DNA of 64,000 bases from Agromyces subbeticus DSM 16689 (GCF_000421565.1 NZ_ATXG01000001.1:1-64000); one strand, 5' to 3'. Numbered from the stretch's first letter, positions 25,637-35,272 are shown. A program made the numbers and translations. Notes: generated from the letters alone by a model not told the origin.

Positions 25637-27160
25637 ATGGGCAGCGTCACCGAACCTGCCCCGGGGGAGTACGGGCCGCCCGAGCCGAGGGGAACCGGCG
25701 ACGGTGACCCGTCGCGCGACACTCGGGGCGACCACGGCTTCTTCGGGCAGCCGCGATCACTCGTGCACATCTTCGGCGTCGAGATGTGGGAGCGCTTCAG
25801 CTTCTACGGCATGCAGGGCATCCTGCTGATCTACCTGTACTTCTCGGTCGCCGATGGCGGCCTCGGTATGAACCAGGCGGAGGCCGCGGGCATCGTCGGG
25901 GCGTACGGCGGAGGGGTGTACCTCTCCACGATCCTCGGCGCGTGGATCGCCGACCGGTTGCTCGGCAGCGAGAAGGTGCTCTTCTACAGCGCCATGGTCA
26001 TCATGGCCGGGCACATCGCCCTCGCACTCATCCCGGGGTTCCTCGGTGTCGGCGTCGGCCTCGTGCTCGTCGCCTTCGGCTCGGGCGGTCTCAAGGCGAA
26101 CGCCACGAGCGTCGTCGGCACCCTGTACTCCGAAGACGACCCGCGCCGCGATGCCGGGTTCTCGATCTTCTACCTCGGCATCAACCTCGGCGCGTTCTTC
26201 GGCCCGATCCTCACCGGACTGCTGCAGCAGGAGGCGGGCTTCCACTGGGGCTTCGGCCTCGCCGCAGTCGGCATGGCGTTCGGCCTCATCCAGTACTCCT
26301 TCGGTCGCAAGAGCCTGCCGCCCGAGGCATCCGTGGTGCCGAACCCGCTGCCCCGCGATCGCATCGGACTCATGATCGGTGTCGCCGTGGCATCCGTGGT
26401 GGTCATCGTCGTGCTCGTGCTCACCGGTCTCATCACGGCGACCAACCTCGTCACGTGGGTGATCGGCGCGGTCGTCGTCGCCGCGGTGGCGTACTTCATC
26501 GTGATCCTCTCGAGCCGGCGCATCTCGGGCATCGAGCGCAGCCGGGTCGTAGGGTTCATTCCGCTCTTCGTCGCGAGTGTGGCGTTCTGGTCGCTCTATC
26601 AGCAGCAGTTCACGGTGCTCACGATCTACGCCGACGAGCAGCTGAACCGCGACCTCTTCGGCTGGACCATGCCGATCTCGTGGGTGCAGTCGATCAACCC
26701 GATCTTCATCATCATCCTGTCGGGCGTCTTCGCGGCGATCTGGACGAAGCTCGGCACCCGCCAGCCGTCGACGCCGATCAAGTTCGCGCTCGGCACGGCG
26801 ATCATGGGTGTCGCGTTCCTGCTGTTCATCCCGTTCGCCGGCGGCGGTGCCAACTCGACGCCGCTGCTCGCGATCGTCGGCATCCTCTTCGTCTTCACCG
26901 TCGCCGAACTGCTGCTGTCACCGGTCGGGCTCTCGGTGACGACCAAGCTCGCACCGAAGGTCTTCCACACCCAGATGGTGGCGCTCTTCTTCCTGTCGGT
27001 CTCGCTCGGCACGGCGATCTCGGGACAGCTCGCGACCTTCTACTCGGCCGACAACGAGATCGTCTACTTCGGCGTGCTCGGCGGCATCGCGATCCTCCTC
27101 GGCGCCGGGCTCGCACTCGGCAGCCGGGGCGTGCTGAAGCTCATGGCCGGGGTGCGCTGA
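25637..27160 (+). CDS. POT-family peptide:H+ symporter
   Basis: About 507 residues, proton-dependent oligopeptide transporter. Helix 1 carries ExxERFxxYG (EMWERFSFYGMQGIL), and the PTR signature appears as GSGGLKANATSVVG followed by RDAGFSIFYLGINLGAF. About twelve to fourteen membrane helices. It imports di- and tripeptides with protons. The leaderless ATG at 25637 is preferred; GTG 25628 is an alternative. Confidence 0.94.
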   Translation: MGSVTEPAPGEYGPPEPRGTGDGDPSRDTRGDHGFFGQPRSLVHIFGVEMWERFSFYGMQGILLIYLYFSVADGGLGMNQAEAAGIVGAYGGGVYLSTILGAWIADRLLGSEKVLFYSAMVIMAGHIALALIPGFLGVGVGLVLVAFGSGGLKANATSVVGTLYSEDDPRRDAGFSIFYLGINLGAFFGPILTGLLQQEAGFHWGFGLAAVGMAFGLIQYSFGRKSLPPEASVVPNPLPRDRIGLMIGVAVASVVVIVVLVLTGLITATNLVTWVIGAVVVAAVAYFIVILSSRRISGIERSRVVGFIPLFVASVAFWSLYQQQFTVLTIYADEQLNRDLFGWTMPISWVQSINPIFIIILSGVFAAIWTKLGTRQPSTPIKFALGTAIMGVAFLLFIPFAGGGANSTPLLAIVGILFVFTVAELLLSPVGLSVTTKLAPKVFHTQMVALFFLSVSLGTAISGQLATFYSADNEIVYFGVLGGIAILLGAGLALGSRGVLKLMAGVR

Positions 27161-27208
27161 GCGCTTTTACTGGGGCGGCGTCGAATTCGGGCGTGCGCTC
27201 TGCTTCGA

Positions 27209-27254
27209 CGGTATGCCAGTTCTGCCTCATCGATGAGGCGGAACTGGCATACCG
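27209..27254. repeat. 46-bp near-perfect palindrome
   Basis: Two 23-bp arms (CGGTATGCCAGTTCTGCCTC... and its complement) with no loop and one T/G difference that would be a wobble pair in RNA. It lies between the POT gene and the mannosyltransferase gene, has no T-run, and is less GC-rich than its surroundings. May be a terminator, a protein-binding palindrome or a repeat element. Confidence 0.75.
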
Positions 27255-27293
27255 TGTGGGGAAGGCTCGTCCCGCTACGATGCCGGAGAGCCC

Positions 27294-28139
27294 ATGGCTC
27301 GCGCCGAGCAGCCCGGCGCGCCATCCCGAGTAACCCCGACGCCCATCCCGAGAAGCACGGAGAGCGGATTGCCCCGACCGCTGGTGGTCATCCCCACCTA
27401 CAACGAGCGCGAGAACATCGTTGCGATCGTGGCCCGCGTACGGGCGGCGGTGCCTGCGGCATCCGTGCTCATCGTCGACGACTCGTCTCCTGACGGCACC
27501 GGCGTGCTCGCCGACGAATTGGCCGCAGCGGATGCCTCGGTGCGCGTGCTGCACCGCACCGAGAAGAACGGCCTGGGTGCCGCCTACCTCGACGCCTTCG
27601 CGTGGGCGCTCGCCGAGGGGTTCGACCCGATCGTGCAGATGGACGCCGACGGTTCGCACCTGCCCGAGCAACTGCCGCGCCTGCTCGACGCGCTCGCCGG
27701 CCCGGTCGACCTCGTGATCGGATCGCGGTGGATCGACGGCGGCTCCATCGAGAACTGGCCCCGTCACCGGCAGCTGCTCTCGCGCGGCGGCAGCGCCTAT
27801 GCGAGATGGGTGCTGCGACTGCTGACGAGGGATGCCACGGCGGGATACCGGGCGTTCCGTGCCGGCGCGCTGCGGCGCATCCGCCTCGACGATGTGCACA
27901 CGCGCGGCTATGGATTCCAGGTCGACATGCTGTGGCACGCGCGTGAAGCCGGGCTCACGGTCGTCGAGGTTCCCGTGACGTTCGTCGAGCGCGAGCGCGG
28001 CCGCTCGAAGATGAGCGCTGGCATCGTCGTGGAGGCGATGCTGCGCGTCACCGGTTGGGGCATCCGCAGCCGGTTCGGACACCGCGTGCCGAAGCCGGTC
28101 GTGCCCGACGACCCGGCCACGAAGCCGTCGCGAAGCTGA
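27294..28139 (+). CDS. Polyprenol-phosphate mannosyltransferase (Ppm1/DPM1 type)
   Basis: 281 residues, GT2 fold: PLVVIPTYNERENI, VDDSSPDGTG, and the metal-binding QMDADGSH (DXD) near residue 118, then GSRWIDGG and GYGFQVDMLWHA. Transfers mannose from GDP-mannose to polyprenyl phosphate for lipoglycan synthesis and protein O-mannosylation; fits an actinobacterial envelope. No membrane domain, so the acyltransferase partner found fused in mycobacteria is not here. ATG 27294 follows GGAGAG. Confidence 0.9.
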   Translation: MARAEQPGAPSRVTPTPIPRSTESGLPRPLVVIPTYNERENIVAIVARVRAAVPAASVLIVDDSSPDGTGVLADELAAADASVRVLHRTEKNGLGAAYLDAFAWALAEGFDPIVQMDADGSHLPEQLPRLLDALAGPVDLVIGSRWIDGGSIENWPRHRQLLSRGGSAYARWVLRLLTRDATAGYRAFRAGALRRIRLDDVHTRGYGFQVDMLWHAREAGLTVVEVPVTFVERERGRSKMSAGIVVEAMLRVTGWGIRSRFGHRVPKPVVPDDPATKPSRS

Positions 28140-28249
28140 CGGCCGCTGCCTCCGGTTCGATCGCGGAGCATCGGTCGGGTCGCGGCGACGATCGGTCGGG
28201 TGAGCTGCGGCTCGTCGCGTGAGGCTTGGAGCAGACCAGAAGGAGCTCC

Positions 28250-29470
28250 ATGTCGTCGAATACGCTCACCACCCCGGAGTCGTCCGCATCCTCGTCCGCG
28301 TCTGCGAACGAGACCGCGCCGGCCCCGGTGCCCCGGGCCGCCTGGCTCGCGGTCGTCTCGCTCGGGCTCGGCATCTTCACGCTCGTCGCGAGCGAGTTCC
28401 TGCCGGCGAGCCTGCTCTCGCCGATCGCCGCCGAACTCGGCATCTCCGAGGGCGCCGCCGGCCAGCTCGTCACCGCGACCAGCATCATCGGCATCATCGG
28501 CGGCCCGCTCGTCGTCTCGGGCCTGCCGCGCGTGAACCGCCGCTGGGTCATGGCCGGGCTCACGACGCTCGCGATCATCTCGAACGTGCTCGTCGCGCTG
28601 TCGCCGGTGTTCGGCCTCATGCTCGCCTCGCGGCTGCTGCTCGGCATCGCGATCTCGGGCTTCTGGGCCATGTCGCTCGCCGTCACGGCGCAGCTCGTGC
28701 CGTCCGATCGCCTGGGCCGCGCGATGACGGTCGTGAACGCGGGCGTCTCGCTCGCGACGATCGCGGCGGTGCCCGCCGGCGCGTTCCTCGGTGAGCTGCT
28801 CGGCTGGCGCGCAGTGTTCCTGATCGCCGCTGGCGCCGGGGTGCTCACGCTCGCCGCGCAACTCGCGACGCTGCCGTCGATCCCGCCGACCGGTGCGCCG
28901 GGTTTCCGCACCCTGCTGCAGACCGCGCGCCGCCCGGTCGTCGCCCTCGGCATCCTCGCGATCACGCTCATCGCGGGCGGGCACTTCATGGGCTTCACCT
29001 ACCTGCGGCCCGCGTTCGAATCTGTCGACGGGCTCACCCCGGCACTGCTCGCCCTGCTCCTCGTCGTCTACGGTCTCGCGAACTTCATCGGCAACCTCGC
29101 CGCCGGACCGATCGCCGACCGGCGCCTCTCGGTGCTCGTGATCGCGGCGCCTGTCGCGATCGGCGCGGCCACCGTGCTGTTTGCGCTCCTCGGCTCGAAC
29201 CTCGCGCTCGCCATCGTGACGGTGTTCGTCTGGGGTGTGGGCTTCGGCGCGGTGCCGACGATGGTGCAGACCTGGATCGCGCGGGTCGCTCCCGACCGGC
29301 TCGAGAGCGCCGGCGGGCTCGTCGTCGCGGCGTTCCAGATCGCCATCACGATCGGTGCGGCGGTCGGCGGGCTGCTCGTCGACTCGGTCGGCGTGCAGGC
29401 GGCGCTCATCGGCGGCGGCATCGCCGCGGTGCTCGGTGCGGGTGTGCTCAGCTCGGCACGGAAGCGCTGA
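28250..29470 (+). CDS. MFS transporter, DHA1/AraJ-like
   Basis: 406 residues with twelve predicted helices. The segment SEFLPASLLSPIAAELGISEGAAGQLVTATSI is the first-loop pattern of AraJ/DHA1 exporters of sugars or drugs. Strong AAGGAG precedes ATG. Its last 23 bp overlap the convergent AraC gene, which is probably its regulator. Substrate unknown. Confidence 0.9.
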   Translation: MSSNTLTTPESSASSSASANETAPAPVPRAAWLAVVSLGLGIFTLVASEFLPASLLSPIAAELGISEGAAGQLVTATSIIGIIGGPLVVSGLPRVNRRWVMAGLTTLAIISNVLVALSPVFGLMLASRLLLGIAISGFWAMSLAVTAQLVPSDRLGRAMTVVNAGVSLATIAAVPAGAFLGELLGWRAVFLIAAGAGVLTLAAQLATLPSIPPTGAPGFRTLLQTARRPVVALGILAITLIAGGHFMGFTYLRPAFESVDGLTPALLALLLVVYGLANFIGNLAAGPIADRRLSVLVIAAPVAIGAATVLFALLGSNLALAIVTVFVWGVGFGAVPTMVQTWIARVAPDRLESAGGLVVAAFQIAITIGAAVGGLLVDSVGVQAALIGGGIAAVLGAGVLSSARKR

Positions 29471-30362
29471 GCCGCCAGCGGCTCGGAGCGACGCCGGCGT
29501 AGCGTCGGAAGGCCCGGCTGAATCCGGCGTCGCTCTCGTAGCCGAGCTGGTAGGCGATGTCGGTGACGGATGCCCCGGTGCGGAGCATCCCCTCGGCTCG
29601 CTCCATGCGCACTCGCGTGAGGTAGCGCGCGGGGGTGTCGCCGACGGCGTCCTTGAACTGCTCGGCGAACTGCGAACGCGAGGCGCTCGCGAGGCGCGCG
29701 AGGGACTCGACGGTCCAGGGCGAACCCGGATCGTCGTGGATCGCATCGAGCGCACGCCCGAGATGCGGATCGCGGGCGGGCGCGAGCCAGGCGCGCGCGT
29801 CGCCGCAGCCGCGCTCGAGCCAGATGCGCACGGCAGCGGATGCCACGATGTCGGCGAGTCGCTCGATGACCGATCCACTGCCCGGCCGACCGCTCGACGA
29901 CTCGCGGTGCATCGTATCGAGCAGCGACGCGAAGATCGGCTCGTGCACGCGGAATCCGCACGTGAAGAGCACCCGCGGCATCGCCTCGGCGACGATCGCG
30001 TCACCGCCGTCGAGGGCGAGCGAGCCGCTCAGCAGCATCGTCGCCGTGGTCGCGTGCTGATGCGCCTCGCCGCCGTCGGGGAGGAGCACGAAGTCGCCGG
30101 CCTGCATGCTGAGGGGGTCGTCGCCCGAGCGCCGGAGTTCGAGTGCGCCCGACGCGACGTAGTGGAAGCGGATGCCGGGCCGGGCGGCATCGTGCACTGC
30201 CTCGCCCGCCGCGAGCTCACGGTGCCCGAACTCGAGCACGCGCCAGTGCAGGCGCTCGAGCACGGCGCTGATCACCGCGGCGTCGGTGCCGTCGGCGAGT
30301 GCGGCCGCGGTCGCGGCACAGCGTTCGATCACGGCGGTGGTCGCAGCATCCGGTGCCCTCAT
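29448..30362 (-). CDS. AraC-family regulator with cupin sensor
   Basis: 304 residues: N-terminal cupin-like sensor (PGIRFHYVASGALEL, GDFVLLPDGGEAHQH) of the AraC-binding_6 type and two C-terminal HTH motifs (LARLASASRSQFAEQFKDAVG; VTDIAYQLGYESDAGFSRAFRR). The next gene on the same strand is the esterase at 30411, 48 bp upstream of it, so both could share a transcript; the convergent MFS gene overlaps its end. Confidence 0.9.
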   Translation of the reverse strand: MRAPDAATTAVIERCAATAAALADGTDAAVISAVLERLHWRVLEFGHRELAAGEAVHDAARPGIRFHYVASGALELRRSGDDPLSMQAGDFVLLPDGGEAHQHATTATMLLSGSLALDGGDAIVAEAMPRVLFTCGFRVHEPIFASLLDTMHRESSSGRPGSGSVIERLADIVASAAVRIWLERGCGDARAWLAPARDPHLGRALDAIHDDPGSPWTVESLARLASASRSQFAEQFKDAVGDTPARYLTRVRMERAEGMLRTGASVTDIAYQLGYESDAGFSRAFRRYAGVAPSRWRLSASVPS

Positions 30363-30410
30363 GAGAGGTGCAAGCTCGGCGCCGCGCCGATCATTCCCGC
30401 GCCGCCATCC

Positions 30411-31910
30411 TCACCCCGCGAGTAACGGGCGCACGCTCGCGTAGCCGTCGCCCGCGACGCTCGACGGCAGGTCGAAGATGCGCGTCTCGCCCGCGGCATC
30501 CGTGAACCTCGGCCACGACGGCGCGCCGTCGCGCACGAACGCGACGGCATCGCGGTGCACGTCGTCGGCGAGCGCCTGCGACGGGTGATCGCCCGCGAGT
30601 GCGGCGATGCGGTCGGCGCCGATGCAATCGAAGAAGAACGGCACGTCGAGGCAGTGCACGGCGCTGCCGAACTTGGGCGAACGCCACGAGAAGCGGTAGA
30701 GCCAGGTGGGCGCCGGCCCGCGCGCCTCCGCGATGCGCAGCGCGAGCGTGCGGAACATGCGGTCGGTGATGTACCGGCCGACGACAGCCGCCGTGCCGCG
30801 CTTGCGAACATCGCGATTGGCGGCGAGGTACTCCCGGCGCACCGGGCCGGTGAGTCCGACCTTGCCGAGCATGAGCGCGGCGGGCACCCAGCGCAACTTG
30901 TCTTTCGCCTCATCGAGGATCATGGAGAACTCGTCGTCGACGGTGCCGAGCACGAGCGGCTTGTCGGCCCCGATGCCGGCGGCGATCGCATCGACGGTCG
31001 CGTGCGGAATCAGTTGCCCGTCGATCACCGGGCCGAGGCTGAGACCGTCGTCGATGAAGCCCTGCAGCAGTTCCATCGGCGTGCCGCCCGGCTGCGGGCC
31101 GCTGAGCTGCTGCTGCAACTCGAACACGCGCTCTTCGCTCAGCGACGACAGCCCCGCACGAGTCGGCTCGACGCCACCGAGGGCCGTGAGCTTGCGCCCG
31201 AATGCCTCGGCGTGCGCGGGAGTGACGTCGGCGGCCGCGCCCGAGATGCTGTAGATGCCGGCGAAGAGCGGCTGCGCACTGGGCATGCCGAGCAGCGTGA
31301 GCACCGCCCCGCCGCCAGCCGACTGGCCTGCGATCGTGACTCGCGCCGGGTCGCCGCCGAACGCCGCGATGTTGTCGCGCACCCACTCGAGGGCGAGTAG
31401 CCAGTCGAGCACGCCGCGGTTGAGCGGGGCATCCTCGATCCAGCCGAAGCCGTCGAAGCCGAGGCGGTACGAGATCGACACGGTGACGACGCCGTCGCGG
31501 TTGAACGCCGCACCGTCGTACCAAGGGCTCGCGGGGGAGCCCGCGAAGTAGCCGCCGCCGTGGATGTAGACGAGCACCGGCAGCGCGGCGCCCGAGGCAG
31601 GGGCCGGGGTGAAGACGTTGACGTTGAGCGTCGAGTCGCCCGGGATCGCCGGCTCGGGAATGAGTGTGGGCTCGGCGTCGTCGCGATGCGCGGTCGCGCC
31701 GTACTCGAGTGCATCTCGCACACCCGGCCATGGCGCGCGCGGCACCGGCGCTGCGAAGCGCAGCTCGCCGACGGGCGGCTCGGCGAAGGGGATGCCGAGG
31801 AAGGCGGCGGATGCCCCGGGGCCGCCCGGTTCGCCGCGCCATGCGCCGCGAACCCGGCCGGCGATGGTGTCGACCTCGACGAAGGTGACGGCGGTGGTGG
31901 TGTCGGTCAC
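30411..31910 (-). CDS. Type-B carboxylesterase
   Basis: 499 residues, carboxylesterase/cholinesterase family: oxyanion loop HGGGYFAG (117-124), nucleophile Ser197 in GQSAGGG, SYRLG(F)DGF and LDWLLALEWVRDNIAAFGGDP. Catalytic Glu and His are expected downstream near EFSMI and DVPFFF. No signal peptide, so it acts in the cytoplasm. It follows an MFS gene by 9 bp; together they could import and de-esterify an acylated glycoside, which the GH3 enzyme across the cluster could then cleave. That pathway is inference. Confidence 0.92.
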   Translation of the reverse strand: MTDTTTAVTFVEVDTIAGRVRGAWRGEPGGPGASAAFLGIPFAEPPVGELRFAAPVPRAPWPGVRDALEYGATAHRDDAEPTLIPEPAIPGDSTLNVNVFTPAPASGAALPVLVYIHGGGYFAGSPASPWYDGAAFNRDGVVTVSISYRLGFDGFGWIEDAPLNRGVLDWLLALEWVRDNIAAFGGDPARVTIAGQSAGGGAVLTLLGMPSAQPLFAGIYSISGAAADVTPAHAEAFGRKLTALGGVEPTRAGLSSLSEERVFELQQQLSGPQPGGTPMELLQGFIDDGLSLGPVIDGQLIPHATVDAIAAGIGADKPLVLGTVDDEFSMILDEAKDKLRWVPAALMLGKVGLTGPVRREYLAANRDVRKRGTAAVVGRYITDRMFRTLALRIAEARGPAPTWLYRFSWRSPKFGSAVHCLDVPFFFDCIGADRIAALAGDHPSQALADDVHRDAVAFVRDGAPSWPRFTDAAGETRIFDLPSSVAGDGYASVRPLLAG

Positions 31911-31919
31911 GCTGTGCTC

Positions 31920-33236
31920 CTAACGAACGCTCTTGATGGGAATGAGAACGAGCGCCGCGGCGATGACTGCGACGATACCGAACACGAACAGCACGGGGTA
32001 CCCGCCGAACGAGGCGATGATGACGCCCGCGATCGCCGGGCTCAGCGCCTGCGGAATGTTGGTGGCGACATTCAGGATGCCGAGGTCCTTGCCCGCGGCC
32101 GCGCCGCCACCGGGCAGCACCTCGGTCATGAGGGCCGCATCGACCGACATGTACAGGCCGAACCCGACGCCGTTGATGATGCTCATGACGATCATGCCCG
32201 TCATGTTCGGCATGAGCAGCGGTGCCGCGAGACCGGCGACCATGATCACGGATGCCGCGTAGATGAACACCTTGCGCCGGCCGATCCGGTCGCTCCACCA
32301 GCCCGAGAGGCCGATCGCGATGAGGGTCGGCACGAACGCCACGAGCGTCAGCGTGACGACCGCGCCCTGCGCCTCGCCGAGGGGCATGCCGATGTAGTCG
32401 GTGAGGATGTAGAGCTGGAACGCGGTGACCACGAAGTAGCCGAGCACGAGGAGGAACCGGGCGGCGAACGCCCAGGCGAAGTCGGGGTGCTTGCGGGGGT
32501 TGATCCAGAAGCCGGCGAAGAACTGCTTCCAGCTCCAAGTCGGCACCGCTGCTTCCTTCGATGACCAGTCGCGATTGACGAGCACGAAGAGCAGGGTCAC
32601 CACGATCACCGCGATGCCGAAGGCCGAGTAGCCCACGCCGATGTTCGCGGCGAGTGCGCCCGCGAGCATGATGCCCACGGTCATGCCGATCTGCGAGCCG
32701 ATGCCGAACATGGCACTCGCAGCGCCCCGCTTCTCGCGTGGGAAGCGGTCGGGCGTGAGGGCGCTGAGCGGACCCTGCAGCGCGTTCAGCGAGACCTGGA
32801 TGATGACCCAGAACACGGCGATCCAGACGAGCGAGGTGAGCGAGCCGAGGCCGAGCAGGAAGACGCCGCCGATCAGGGCGCCGCCGACCATCCACGGCGT
32901 GCGCCGGCCGAAGCGCGAGCGGGTGCGGTCGCTGAATGCACCGACGATGGGCTGCGCGAAGAGCGTGAAGACGAATGACACGGTGGACACGATCGCGAGG
33001 TTCGCGACCTTGTTCTGCTCATCGAGGAGCGCGATCTGGGTGGGCAGCAGGATCGCGATCAGCCCGCCGTAGGTGGCGAAGAGCGTGAGTGCTGTGGCGA
33101 GGATGCCGGGCAGCAGCGCCCGCGTCGGCGGCGGGCTCTGCGGGGCTTCGCCGGGCATCGGCGCCGCGGCGGAGATCGCGCCGGTCGGGGCGACCAGGGT
33201 GGTCGGGTCGTTGGAGGCAGGGGGCTGGATGGACAA
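31920..33236 (-). CDS. GPH-type MFS transporter (sugar/glycoside)
   Basis: 438 residues, twelve helices; SDRTRSRFGRRTPWM after helix 2-3 and WWSDRIGRRKVF in the second half are GPH/SLC45 landmarks. Paralogue of the MFS at 35367 (the same SDRTRSRFGRR stretch). The TTG start at 33236 is chosen because GAGGAG (33242-33247 region) is placed correctly and the frame upstream is not membrane-like. Promoter region carries the palindrome at 33338. Confidence 0.88.
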   Translation of the reverse strand: MSIQPPASNDPTTLVAPTGAISAAAPMPGEAPQSPPPTRALLPGILATALTLFATYGGLIAILLPTQIALLDEQNKVANLAIVSTVSFVFTLFAQPIVGAFSDRTRSRFGRRTPWMVGGALIGGVFLLGLGSLTSLVWIAVFWVIIQVSLNALQGPLSALTPDRFPREKRGAASAMFGIGSQIGMTVGIMLAGALAANIGVGYSAFGIAVIVVTLLFVLVNRDWSSKEAAVPTWSWKQFFAGFWINPRKHPDFAWAFAARFLLVLGYFVVTAFQLYILTDYIGMPLGEAQGAVVTLTLVAFVPTLIAIGLSGWWSDRIGRRKVFIYAASVIMVAGLAAPLLMPNMTGMIVMSIINGVGFGLYMSVDAALMTEVLPGGGAAAGKDLGILNVATNIPQALSPAIAGVIIASFGGYPVLFVFGIVAVIAAALVLIPIKSVR

Positions 33237-33479
33237 CGGGGCTCCTCTTCGTTGAGAACGGCCGGGTGGTGCTGCAGGGCGCCGGAGTGAAAACCGAATG
33301 ACGCTCGGCAATGAGTATGCGCGGAATCCGCCAGGAATTCAACCGTTGAACTAAATGGGGCGGATGGTGGGCGCGCGGGAGTACCCGATGTGCGGTGGAG
33401 GTTCGTACATGCACACTCATCGGGCACTCCAGCACCGAACGGGTCCTCGGGCAGCGCGGCGGGGCGGGGCGGGGCGCGG
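33237..33479. other. Intergenic region upstream of the GPH MFS gene
   Basis: 243 bp without gene. Holds the ribosome site, the palindrome at 33338-33350 and, near 33458-33478, a run of GGGGC units (slipped repeats) before the ROK stop. Confidence 0.5.
33338..33350. promoter_or_regulatory. Palindrome TTCAAC-C-GTTGAA
   Basis: Perfect 6-bp arms about 100 bp upstream of the MFS-esterase pair; a candidate operator for the neighbouring ROK repressor. Confidence 0.45.
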
Positions 33480-34685
33480 CTAGACGCCGAGCCGGCCCGG
33501 GTCGGCGAGCAAGCGGTCGCGGGCGGCGCGCACCGCGCCGACCAGGGCGGCGTCGGCGCCCAGTCGGCCGGCGACGACGATCGGCACTGCGGATGCCGCG
33601 GCCGGCGGTGTCGCGATCGCCGGTCGATTCGCGCGGAACTCACGCTCGATCGAGCTCGTGTGCGCCGCCCAGAATCCGCCGATCACGATCGCGGCCGGGT
33701 CGGTGGCGAGACACAGCACCTGGAGGGTGCGGCCGATCCAGGGCAGTGCATCGCGCCAGGCGGCGCTGGCGGCCGGCTCCCCGGCGGCGATGCGCGCAGA
33801 GAGCTCCTCGAGAGCTGCCGCAAGCCCCCGCTCGCTGATGAGTCCGCTGAGACCCGCCCGCCCGAGCAGCACGTCGGGCCCCGCGACCGTGACGAGGCAA
33901 CCGCGCTGGCCGCACGCGCAGCGCTCGCCGTCGGGCACCAGCGCGAGGTGGCCGAGCGCTGCGCCGACGCCGTGGGCGCCCTCGACCGTGCGCCCGCCCG
34001 AGACGATCGCGCCGCCGATGCCCGAGTCGCTCTTCAGGTAGACGAGATCGTCGATGCCGGGCAGCCGCGCGCGCTCGGCGCCGGCCGCGAGCCAGCCGTC
34101 GGAGGCGAGGGTGGTCGTCTCGGGCAGCGACGGCAATCGCCGGCGCAGCGCGGCGAGCACGTCGACGCCGCCCCAGCCGAGGTCGGTGTCGGCGAGCACG
34201 ACCGCCGGATCGCCGCCGACGGGGGCGAAGACGACGACGCTCGAATCGGCCACGACTCGGCCGAGTTCGGCGGCTGCTTCGAGGGCCTCGCCCGTGACGT
34301 CGGCGAGCACGTCGAGCACCGCGTCGGGTGCGCCCATCGGGCGACCGTGGCGCGCAGAGACGCGGAACAGCTCGTCGCCGGCGAGCGTCGTGAGCACGGC
34401 GGTGGCGACATCGGCGTCGAGCTGGCCGACGAGGATGGCGACGTCGGCGGCCACGAGCTCGAGCCGCGTGATCGGCCGGCCCTTGCCGCTCGCGACCGGG
34501 TCGGTCTCGACCAGCACGCCCGTCTCGGTGAGTGCGCTCGCCAGTGCGGTGACGGCGCCGCGCGTGAGGCCGGTCGCGTCGGCGATCTCGCTGCGCGCGC
34601 TCGGCCCGGTGCTCGCGATGTGCTCGAGCACGACGGTGAGGTTGTGTCGGCGCACGTCGCCCGAGACGAGGCTGGGCCGCGGCAT
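33480..34685 (-). CDS. ROK-family transcriptional repressor
   Basis: 401 residues: MarR-like winged HTH (RRHNLTVVLEHIASTGPSARSEIADATGLTRGAVT) and a ROK sugar-kinase-like domain with SGIGGAIVSGG and the zinc-binding CACGQRGCL. Such NagC/XylR-type repressors sense free or phosphorylated sugars. It follows tetR by 2 bp and so is co-transcribed; the double TetR-ROK control is notable. Likely target: MFS-esterase, via the palindrome at 33338. Confidence 0.9.
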   Translation of the reverse strand: MPRPSLVSGDVRRHNLTVVLEHIASTGPSARSEIADATGLTRGAVTALASALTETGVLVETDPVASGKGRPITRLELVAADVAILVGQLDADVATAVLTTLAGDELFRVSARHGRPMGAPDAVLDVLADVTGEALEAAAELGRVVADSSVVVFAPVGGDPAVVLADTDLGWGGVDVLAALRRRLPSLPETTTLASDGWLAAGAERARLPGIDDLVYLKSDSGIGGAIVSGGRTVEGAHGVGAALGHLALVPDGERCACGQRGCLVTVAGPDVLLGRAGLSGLISERGLAAALEELSARIAAGEPAASAAWRDALPWIGRTLQVLCLATDPAAIVIGGFWAAHTSSIEREFRANRPAIATPPAAASAVPIVVAGRLGADAALVGAVRAARDRLLADPGRLGV

Positions 34686-34687
34686 CC

Positions 34688-35272
34688 TCAGGGCTTTCGC
34701 GTGACGAGGTTCCAGAAGCTGCGGATGTGCTCGACCATGTCGAAGGAGGGGTCGAGCATCCACTGCGTCTGCAGGCCGTCGGTGGCCGCCACGAGGAGGG
34801 CGGCCGTGCTGTCGACATCGATGTCGGCACCCACGCGGCCGGCGGCCTGCTCCCGGCGGATGAGTTCGGCGAACGCACCCCTGATCGTGCCGTACCGCGC
34901 GATGAAGAACTCGTGCGCGGGATGCGCGGGGTCGCCTGCAGCCTCGGTCGAGACCTGCGCGTAGAGCTGCACGAGCCCTGGCACGTCGGTGTTGTGGGCG
35001 ACGAGGGCGAGCAGGCCGTCGATCGACTGCTCGGTGTCGATGCCGTAGCTGGCCATGTCGACGTCGTCGCGCTTGCGCAGGATCTCCTGGAAGAGCTCCT
35101 CCTTCGACGCGAAGTAGTGCAGCAGCCCGGCCTGGCTGAGTCCGACCGCATCGGCGAGCTCGCGCACGCTCGTTCGGCGATAGCCGTTGCGCGCGATCAC
35201 GTCGAGCGCCGCCGTGAGGATCTCCTCACGTTTCGCAATGCCCTTCGCGTACGAACCTCGTGGTGCCGCCAT
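34688..35272 (-). CDS. TetR-family regulator of the glycoside cassette
   Basis: 194 residues, HTH AALDVIARNGYRRTSVRELADAVGLSQAGLLHYFASKEEL and ligand domain ending DGLQTQWMLDPSFDM. Paralogue of the TetR at 17765-18421. Leaderless start at 35272. Its divergent region carries AAAACC/GGTTTT half-sites like those at the other TetR locus, and the genes it faces (MFS, PAP2, GH3) parallel the ABC/GH1 system, so each may sense a related glucoside. Confidence 0.9.
   Translation of the reverse strand: MAAPRGSYAKGIAKREEILTAALDVIARNGYRRTSVRELADAVGLSQAGLLHYFASKEELFQEILRKRDDVDMASYGIDTEQSIDGLLALVAHNTDVPGLVQLYAQVSTEAAGDPAHPAHEFFIARYGTIRGAFAELIRREQAAGRVGADIDVDSTAALLVAATDGLQTQWMLDPSFDMVEHIRSFWNLVTRKP

Noticed and set aside
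27908..30004. A 698-residue minus-strand frame over the MFS gene
   Set aside because: Its translation is repetitive and charge-rich; the MFS on the opposite strand has a strong ribosome site and helices.
33458..33479. GGGGC tandem run as a possible regulatory VNTR
   Set aside because: Only three to four short units in non-coding GC-rich DNA; likely chance slippage.
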